The position numbers and the translations under genes are program-made. From Clostridiales bacterium (GTDB taxonomy: Bacteria; Bacillota; Clostridia; Oscillospirales; Oscillospiraceae), in NCBI GenBank assembly GCA_012728025.1, contig JAAYFX010000139.1, positions 1 to 11,693 of the forward strand: 11,693 bases of DNA. Reading direction: 5' to 3'. The notes below the pieces were generated by a model. It saw nothing but the letters and a program-made list of their open reading frames with translations, was not told where the DNA came from and searched no databases. The first letter of the stretch is position 1; each line of letters begins with the position of its first letter. Of this stretch, positions 6,342 to 11,693 are shown in pieces.

Positions 6342-8905
6342 TTTGCCTCACTCCAACTTTTTCCTATGTGGGTGTCTACTGTAAGGGGGACGGAATAGGA
6401 AACGGCGTTTTCCATTTCCTCTGTTAAAAGCTTTGAGACAAGCTCTGCCTCATCCTCGGGGCATTCCACTATAAGTTCATCATGAACCTGAAGGATAAGC
6501 CTTGCCTTACGGCCTTCGCTTTTTAAACGGCGGTAAACATTTACCATGGAAAGCTTTATAACATCTGCCGCTGTACCCTGAATGGGCATATTAAGAGCAA
6601 CCCGCTCCCCAAAGGAGCGAATGTTATAGTTGGAAGAAGAAAGCTCCGGCAGGGGGCGGCGCCTGCCGAAAAGGGTGGCCACATAGCCCTCGGCTGCGGC
6701 CTTTTCCACAACGGATTTCATATAATCCCGCACACCGCTGTACTTTTCCAAATAAGCGTCTATATAGGCCTTTGCCTCGTTTTGAAAGACACCTATATCT
6801 TGAGCCAGAGAAAAGGCTGAAATGCCGTAGACGATTCCAAAGTTAACAGCCTTTGCATGGCTGCGCTGAAGCTTTGTAACCTCATCAAGGGGAATGCCAA
6901 AAACCTGAGAGGCTGTTACGGCGTGGATGTCCTCACCGTTTTTAAAGGCGGCTTTCATGGTTTCGTCGTCGGAAATATGAGCCAAAAGGCGCAATTCTAT
7001 CTGACTGTAATCTGCGTCTACAAGGACATTCCCCCGAGACGCCACAAACATTTTGCGAAACTCGGCGCCAAGCTCTGTGCGTACGGGAATATTTTGCAGG
7101 TTTGGCTCTGTGGAGGACAGCCTTCCCGTTGCGGTAACTGTCATCTGGAAGCTTGTGCGTATGCGCCCGTCGTCCTCAATGACCTTTAAAAGGCCCTCTG
7201 CATAGGTGGACTTAAGCTTTGCAAGCTGGCGGTATTCCAAAACCTTTCCCACTATGGGGTGCTTATCTGCAAGGGATTCTAAAACATCGGCATTGGTGCT
7301 CCAGCCGGTTTTGGTTTTTTTGCCCGAGGGCAGGGAGAGCTTTTCAAACAGGATAAGCCCCAACTGCTTTGGGGAGTTTATGTTAAATTCCTCTCCGGAA
7401 AGCTCATATATCTCCTTGGACAGCTCGTCAATCCTCTCGGAAAGAAGTTTTGAATATTCATCCAAAGCCTTTTTGTCCACGGCAAAGCCTGCCTTTTCCA
7501 TATCTGCCAAAACCTCACAAAGGGGAAGCTCAATTTTTTCAAAAAGCTCCTTCATGCCCTCGGTTTCAAGGCGTTTTGAAAGCAGGGGATAAAGACTGTA
7601 AACTGCCCTTGCTCCGTTTTCATTACGGCCTAGATATTTTTCGGTAAGAAGGCGGGGCAGATAGGAGTTTTCCGTAGGTTCAAGAAGATAGGCGGCAAGG
7701 GCAGTGTCGAAGATAAAGCCCCCGAATTCAAGCTTTTCCGACATAAGAGCTGCCATTACATCCTTGACATTGTGGGAAACTTTGGGGACTTGTTCGGAAA
7801 ACAGCAGTTTCATGAAGGATTTTCCCTCATCTCCCAAAGAGGCGGGGCGCAGAATAAAAACATCTTTTCCGTCACAAACTTCTATAAGTTCAAGGCTGTT
7901 TTTCGGCAGAAAAACAGCTGCAAAATCAGAGGTTTTCACAGCACTTTCAAGTGCCTTAAGGCCGGCAGAGTCTATAACCTCAATGGCTCCTTCCGCAACC
8001 GCTCCTTTTACAGGGGCGGGGGCTTTTTCCCCGCCGCCCTCTGTTAGTGCCCATTTTTCAATAAGGCTGTTGAAGCCCAACTTTTTAAAAATGCCGTAAG
8101 CCCCGCTGAAATCCCCTGAAAAGGCGCAGTGGCTCGGGACAAAATCTATGGGGGCATTGCAAACAATGGTTGCAAGCTCATAGGAAAGACGGGCATCGTC
8201 TTCACCTTCGGAAAGCTTTTTACGAACAGCGTCTTTAATATCAAGGCTTTGAAGGTTTTCATAAATACTGTCTATGCCGCCAAAAGAGCTAACAAGGCTC
8301 GTGGCGGTTTTTTCGCCTATGCCCCGAACACCGCTGATATTATCCGAGGCATCGCCCATAAGGGCCTTAAGGTCTATGATTTTTTTTGGCTCAAAGCCGT
8401 ATTCTTCAAAAAACACCTTGGGGGTGTAGTCTTTTGTTTCAGTTTTTCCCATGCGGGACTTAACGTGCTTCACCCGAGTGAAAGGGCCTATAAGCTGAAA
8501 GCTGTCCTTATCTCCTGTGACTATAATGCACTCGTCTCCGCTTTCTTCACAGATGCGGCTGACAGTTCCTATAAGGTCATCTGCCTCAAAACCCTCAAGC
8601 TCAATGCGGCTTATGCCCGCCTCATCCAAAACCTGCTTTAAAATGGGAATTTGAACTGCCAAATCCTCGGGCATGGGCTTTCTTTGAGCCTTATATAGTT
8701 CGTATCTCTCGTGGCGGAAGGTGGGGCCTTTCATATCAAAGGCAACGCAAAGTCCCTCCGGAGCTTCTTCGGCAAGAAGCTTGTTGAGGATGGTTAGAAA
8801 GCCGTAAACCCCGTTTGTGGGAGTGCCATCAGGGGAATTTAGCATTCGTATGCCGTAAAAGGCACGGTTTACTATACTGTTGCCATCGAGGACCATCAGT
8901 TTCAT
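6338..8905 (-). CDS. polA: DNA polymerase I with 5' nuclease, degenerate 3'-5' exonuclease and polymerase domains
   Basis: The enzyme fills repair gaps and replaces Okazaki primers. Its 855 residues are full length. The 5' nuclease domain spans about 1-290, with acidic metal-binding clusters such as FEADDLIG (106-113), VTGDKDSFQL (129-138) and LMGDASDNISG (182-192). Residues about 305-465 correspond to the proofreading domain, but its catalytic acids are gone: no DxE in exo motif I, and HNVKDV (378-383) ends in Val where exo II has Asp. The polymerase domain (about 475-855) is intact: motif A VDADYSQIELR (629-639), the O-helix RSHAKAVNFGIVYG (681-694) with Phe689, and motif C QVHDELIVE (806-814) with His808-Asp809-Glu810. 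The start ATG at 8905 has AAAGGAAA upstream. It overlaps rimI by 4 bases and follows the KamA-like gene by 47 bases with no terminator. Confidence 0.98.
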   Translation of the reverse strand: MKLMVLDGNSIVNRAFYGIRMLNSPDGTPTNGVYGFLTILNKLLAEEAPEGLCVAFDMKGPTFRHERYELYKAQRKPMPEDLAVQIPILKQVLDEAGISRIELEGFEADDLIGTVSRICEESGDECIIVTGDKDSFQLIGPFTRVKHVKSRMGKTETKDYTPKVFFEEYGFEPKKIIDLKALMGDASDNISGVRGIGEKTATSLVSSFGGIDSIYENLQSLDIKDAVRKKLSEGEDDARLSYELATIVCNAPIDFVPSHCAFSGDFSGAYGIFKKLGFNSLIEKWALTEGGGEKAPAPVKGAVAEGAIEVIDSAGLKALESAVKTSDFAAVFLPKNSLELIEVCDGKDVFILRPASLGDEGKSFMKLLFSEQVPKVSHNVKDVMAALMSEKLEFGGFIFDTALAAYLLEPTENSYLPRLLTEKYLGRNENGARAVYSLYPLLSKRLETEGMKELFEKIELPLCEVLADMEKAGFAVDKKALDEYSKLLSERIDELSKEIYELSGEEFNINSPKQLGLILFEKLSLPSGKKTKTGWSTNADVLESLADKHPIVGKVLEYRQLAKLKSTYAEGLLKVIEDDGRIRTSFQMTVTATGRLSSTEPNLQNIPVRTELGAEFRKMFVASRGNVLVDADYSQIELRLLAHISDDETMKAAFKNGEDIHAVTASQVFGIPLDEVTKLQRSHAKAVNFGIVYGISAFSLAQDIGVFQNEAKAYIDAYLEKYSGVRDYMKSVVEKAAAEGYVATLFGRRRPLPELSSSNYNIRSFGERVALNMPIQGTAADVIKLSMVNVYRRLKSEGRKARLILQVHDELIVECPEDEAELVSKLLTEEMENAVSYSVPLTVDTHIGKSWSEAK

Positions 8906-8952
8906 AAGGGGTTTCCTTTCAAGTTTTGAGAAGTTTTTGCCGTCCTGCCGCT

Positions 8953-10056
8953 TTATATATGCTCTGGCAGCCAGCTGCAGTCGTCTGTAAGCTTATAGGT
9001 AAAGATACGCTCCTCGTTTTTGGGGTCTTTTGCATGGTGGTATTTAAAGAGCATCTCGTTTTCAGATAATTTTCCCAAGATTTCAATTTTTCCCGTTTCG
9101 TGGGACATGATATAGCGGAAGCGCTTGGAATGTCCATCCAGAGAATGTCTTGAGCGGGAAACTATGTCATAGGCATCCTTAATAGGAACCTGAAACTGCT
9201 TTTTAACTCCCGCCACAGGGCGGCACTGGAAAACATAATAGGGAAGAACACCGCCGGCGATAAGTCCTCTCATAAGCTGGGATAAAATTTCGGGGTCGTC
9301 GTTTATGCCCTTTAGCAAAACCGTTTGGTTACTGACGATTATGCCCCGACGGCGAAGATTTTCAATGCTTTGCAGGGACTGCTCTGTTAATTCATTCGGG
9401 TGGTTATACTGGGTAACCACATATATTTTCTTTTCCTTGCCGTATTTTTCAAGGATGTCCAAAAGCTCCTCGTCGTCATTTATCCTCTGGGGGAAAACAA
9501 CAGGAGTGCGTGTGCCGAAGCGTATGAAATCAAGGTGGGAAAGCTTAGAGAAGTGTGATAGAATTTCCTCTATTCGCTTATTACTGTTTAAAAATGAATC
9601 CCCCCCACTGACGAGAACATTGGTCAGTTCCTTATGACTTTCCACATACTCGTAAACCTCGTCAAAATATTGAGCTGTTTCGGATTCCGTAAGACCAACG
9701 AGTCTTTTTCTGAAACAGTGGCGGCAATACATACCGCAAAGGTTTGTGGAAAGCAAAAGGGCTGTTGGACCGTATTTATGCTGAAGCCCAATAAGCTTTG
9801 TGTTTTTGCCCTCGCCGCTTTGGTCAAAAAGACCATCATCTGTCTCTATTTCCCGCATATTGGGAAGGGAAAGCTTTGCTATGGGGTCATTGGGGTCATT
9901 GAAGTCTATAAGAGACAGGTAATATCGGGGCACGGACATGGGCCATTTTTCTATTATTGCATCCATTTCCCTTATCTCTTCTTCTGTCATGGGAAGGTAC
10001 TTTGCAAGTTCCTCCGCCGTTTCCACGTTTCTCCTAAGTTCTTCCTGCCATATCAT
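8953..10056 (-). CDS. KamA-family radical SAM protein (lysine 2,3-aminomutase-like, substrate probably not lysine)
   Basis: The 367-residue product aligns by eye with lysine 2,3-aminomutase through its core: YYLSLIDFNDPNDP (45-58), the radical SAM cluster motif CGMYCRHC with Cys107, Cys111 and Cys114, SGGDSFL (150-156), GTRTPVVFPQRI (181-192), FNHPNE-like YNHPNE (217-222), and NQTVLLKGIND (243-253). Lys323 in ETGKIEI sits where the PLP-binding Lys337 lies in the clostridial enzyme. The residues that hold the side-chain ammonium of lysine (Asp293 and Asp330) appear replaced by Arg279 (FQCRP) and a hydrophobic residue. The C-terminal cysteine cluster of classical KamA is missing, which fits the shorter length. 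Likely PLP plus [4Fe-4S]/SAM chemistry on a different amino acid. I chose the ATG at 10056 over the in-frame GTG at 10065, because the latter is itself inside the ribosome-binding site. It lies between uvrB and polA. Confidence 0.88.
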   Translation of the reverse strand: MIWQEELRRNVETAEELAKYLPMTEEEIREMDAIIEKWPMSVPRYYLSLIDFNDPNDPIAKLSLPNMREIETDDGLFDQSGEGKNTKLIGLQHKYGPTALLLSTNLCGMYCRHCFRKRLVGLTESETAQYFDEVYEYVESHKELTNVLVSGGDSFLNSNKRIEEILSHFSKLSHLDFIRFGTRTPVVFPQRINDDEELLDILEKYGKEKKIYVVTQYNHPNELTEQSLQSIENLRRRGIIVSNQTVLLKGINDDPEILSQLMRGLIAGGVLPYYVFQCRPVAGVKKQFQVPIKDAYDIVSRSRHSLDGHSKRFRYIMSHETGKIEILGKLSENEMLFKYHHAKDPKNEERIFTYKLTDDCSWLPEHI

Positions 10057-10062
10057 GCCTAT

Positions 10063-10069
10063 CACCTCT
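10063..10069 (-). promoter_or_regulatory. Ribosome binding site deciding the start of the KamA-like gene
   Basis: On the minus strand AGAGGTG is followed by the 6-base spacer ATAGGC and then ATG. The GTG at 10065-10063, in the same frame, is the last part of this site and has no purine-rich site of its own upstream. The ATG at 10056 is therefore the likely start, giving a protein three residues shorter than the longest reading. Confidence 0.75.
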
Positions 10070-10096
10070 GGTTTTATTATGAAATGTTTATACTAC

Positions 10097-10137
10097 ACTG
10101 CCGTTTTCATGAAAGCTACATAAGACGGCAGTTTTTT
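10097..10137 (+). terminator. Hairpin with U-tract reading on the plus strand, between uvrB and the KamA-like gene
   Basis: ACTGCCGT (10097-10104) pairs with ACGGCAGT (10125-10132). The stem continues through a G-U pair and two A-U pairs, then past a bulged C to ATG/CAT (109-111 with 119-121), with a loop of about 7 bases. On the plus strand it is followed by six Ts (10132-10137), a textbook intrinsic terminator. All genes here are on the minus strand; read that way the stem is followed by GTAGTATAAACATTTC, with no U-tract. It could stop antisense transcription into uvrB, or be a 3' stability hairpin for uvrB mRNA. The T-run overlaps the uvrB stop codon. Confidence 0.6.
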
Positions 10138-11693
10138 ACTTTTCACCTCTAAGCTTTATAAGCCTGTCACGTATTTGGGCGGCAATTTCAAATTCCAGCA
10201 TTTTGGCCGCCTCACGCATTTGCTTTTCAAGCTTGTCTATAAGTGCCCTTTTCTCCGAAGCCGTCATCCTCACACGGTTTTCGTTTTCCTCCTCAGAGTC
10301 CGGCGAGGCGGAAATCTCCAAAAGGTCACGGACGGATTTAACTATGGTTTTCGGGACTATGCCGTGAGCTTCGTTAAAGTCCCTCTGCTTTGCACGGCGG
10401 CGGTCTGTTTCGTCAATGGCGGCGTTCATACTGCGGGTAAGGCTGTCTGCATACATGATAACAAGACCTTGGGAGTTTCGTGCCGCCCTGCCTATGGTTT
10501 GTATAAGGCTGGTTTCGCTGCGCAAAAAGCCCTCTTTATCCGCATCGAGGATTGCCACAAGGGAGACTTCCGGCAGGTCAAGCCCTTCTCGAAGAAGGTT
10601 TATGCCGATAAGAGCGTCAAACTCCCCAAGGCGCAGGTCTCGGATTATCTCCATGCGCTCAATGGCGCTGATGTCGTGGTGCATATAGCGGCATTTAATT
10701 CCCGCAGAGCCTAAATATGCTGTCAAATCCTCGGCCATTTTTTTGGTAAGGGTTGTAACAAGGCTGCGCTCGCCTTTTTCAATTCTTAAGTTAATTTCGC
10801 TTATAAGGTCGTCTATCTGGCCTTCGCTGGGTCTAACAGAAATCTTCGGGTCCACAAGTCCCGTTGGTCTGATTATCTGCTCGACTATCTGGGAGGAGCG
10901 GGTTTTTTCAAAGTCTGAAGGGGTTGCGGAAACATAGACAGCCTGTTTTATCCGCTCCTGAAACTCTGCAAACTTAAGGGGGCGGTTGTCAAAGGCCGAG
11001 GGCAGACGAAAGCCAAAGCCTACAAGACTTTCCTTCCTTGCCCTGTCTCCTGCATACATGGCCCGCACCTGTGGCAGGGTAACGTGGGACTCATCCACAA
11101 ATAAAACAAAATCCTTGGGGAAATAGTCCAAAAGGGTCATTGGTGCGCTGCCCTGCGGCCTGCCGCTTATAATGCGTGAATAGTTTTCTATGCCGGAGCA
11201 ATAGCCCAATTCCTGCATCATTTCAATATCATAATTTGTGCGTTGTTCAATCCTTTGGGCCTCGATAAGCTTTCCATTACCAGTGAAAAACTTCACCTGC
11301 TCCTCACATTCCCTGCGGATTTCATGTATGGCCTCTGCCATTTTTTCCTTGGTGGTAACGTAATGGCTGGCGGGGTAAATGGCAATATGGGAAAGCCTGC
11401 GCAGGGCGGTGCCGGTCACTATGTTTATTTCGCTTATCCTATCCACCTCATCGCCGAAAAATTCCACACGAATGGCGCTGTCTGTGGCGTAGGCAGGAAA
11501 AATTTCTACAGTGTCTCCCCGAACTCTGAACATATTGCGCTCGAAGGCAATGTCGTTTCTTTCATGGCGAATGTCAATGAGACGGCGCAAAAGCTCGTCC
11601 CTGTCACGCTTTTGCCCAGTACGCAGGGAAATGACCATGCTGGCATAGTCTATGGGGTCGCCAAGGCCGTAAATACAGGAGACGGAGGACACA
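10136..11693 (-). CDS. uvrB: Excinuclease ABC subunit B, N-terminal part off the window
   Basis: UvrB is the damage-verifying helicase-like subunit of nucleotide excision repair; it receives DNA from UvrA and recruits UvrC for incision. About 519 residues are visible of roughly 660, so the start, Walker A motif and beta-hairpin region lie beyond the right edge. The visible part begins with SSVSCIYGLGDP. It then shows motif II DESH (about residue 200 of the fragment), VSATPSDFE, the ERMEIIRDLRLGEFD segment, motif V GINLLREGLDLPEV, motif VI QTIGRAARN, and a C-terminal UVR domain in the last 40 residues (KRALIDKLEKQM to IRDRLIKLR) that contacts UvrC. The stop TAA is at 10138-10136. The GTG at the very edge is an internal Val codon, not a start. 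The KamA-like gene follows after 79 bases. Confidence 0.98.
   Translation of the reverse strand, partial: VSSVSCIYGLGDPIDYASMVISLRTGQKRDRDELLRRLIDIRHERNDIAFERNMFRVRGDTVEIFPAYATDSAIRVEFFGDEVDRISEINIVTGTALRRLSHIAIYPASHYVTTKEKMAEAIHEIRRECEEQVKFFTGNGKLIEAQRIEQRTNYDIEMMQELGYCSGIENYSRIISGRPQGSAPMTLLDYFPKDFVLFVDESHVTLPQVRAMYAGDRARKESLVGFGFRLPSAFDNRPLKFAEFQERIKQAVYVSATPSDFEKTRSSQIVEQIIRPTGLVDPKISVRPSEGQIDDLISEINLRIEKGERSLVTTLTKKMAEDLTAYLGSAGIKCRYMHHDISAIERMEIIRDLRLGEFDALIGINLLREGLDLPEVSLVAILDADKEGFLRSETSLIQTIGRAARNSQGLVIMYADSLTRSMNAAIDETDRRRAKQRDFNEAHGIVPKTIVKSVRDLLEISASPDSEEENENRVRMTASEKRALIDKLEKQMREAAKMLEFEIAAQIRDRLIKLRGEK

Noticed and set aside
8129..8641. Open frame of 170 codons on the plus strand opposite polA
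   Set aside because: Antisense to the 5' nuclease domain of polA, with no family resemblance; a shadow of polA codon usage.
9634..10152. Open frame of 172 codons on the plus strand opposite the KamA-like gene
   Set aside because: Antisense to well-conserved radical SAM coding sequence and runs through the intergenic hairpin; the translation is not protein-like.
10175..10714. Open frame of 179 codons on the plus strand opposite uvrB
   Set aside because: Antisense to the conserved helicase and UVR domains of uvrB, so it is taken as a shadow.
11690..11692. GTG at the right edge as the start of uvrB
   Set aside because: It is an internal Val codon ahead of the conserved SSVSCIYGLG segment; full UvrB proteins have about 140 more residues before this point.

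Overview
The window looks like ordinary chromosomal housekeeping DNA from an anaerobic, Gram-positive-type bacterium, most likely a member of the Clostridia (Bacillota). The grounds are strong purine-rich Shine-Dalgarno sites, a DNA polymerase I whose proofreading domain has lost its catalytic residues, the SGGNT variant in TsaD, a KamA-family radical SAM protein, and a rhomboid-like membrane protein with a cysteine-rich tail of a type I recall from clostridia. GC content looks moderate by eye. The exact genus cannot be told from this sequence. I see no mobile element, CRISPR array, tRNA, rRNA or phage gene.

Layout. From the left edge, rlmB (cut at its 3' end) and metK lie on the minus strand and are transcribed leftwards, metK first. 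A 238-base AT-rich region then separates metK from a divergent plus-strand gene for a rhomboid-like membrane protein. That gene converges on a long minus-strand run and the two are separated by a strong bidirectional terminator at 2980-3021. The run, in order of transcription (right to left), is uvrB (5' end off the window), a KamA-family radical SAM gene, polA, rimI, tsaD, tsaE, tsaB and upp.

How the genes fit together. polA overlaps rimI by 4 bases, tsaD and tsaE are 3 bases apart, and tsaE overlaps tsaB by 4 bases, so polA to upp is very probably one operon. TsaD, TsaE and TsaB act together to place the t6A modification on ANN-decoding tRNAs, and rimI is their usual genomic companion. uvrB and polA act at successive steps of nucleotide excision repair. 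Upp salvages uracil, MetK makes S-adenosylmethionine (used by RlmB and by the KamA-like enzyme), and RlmB methylates 23S rRNA.

The parts most worth a second look are the KamA-like enzyme, which has an arginine where lysine 2,3-aminomutase has a lysine-binding aspartate, and the rhomboid homologue, which seems to lack the Ser/His catalytic pair and carries a zinc-binding-type C-terminus. I did not find a new multi-gene system here.
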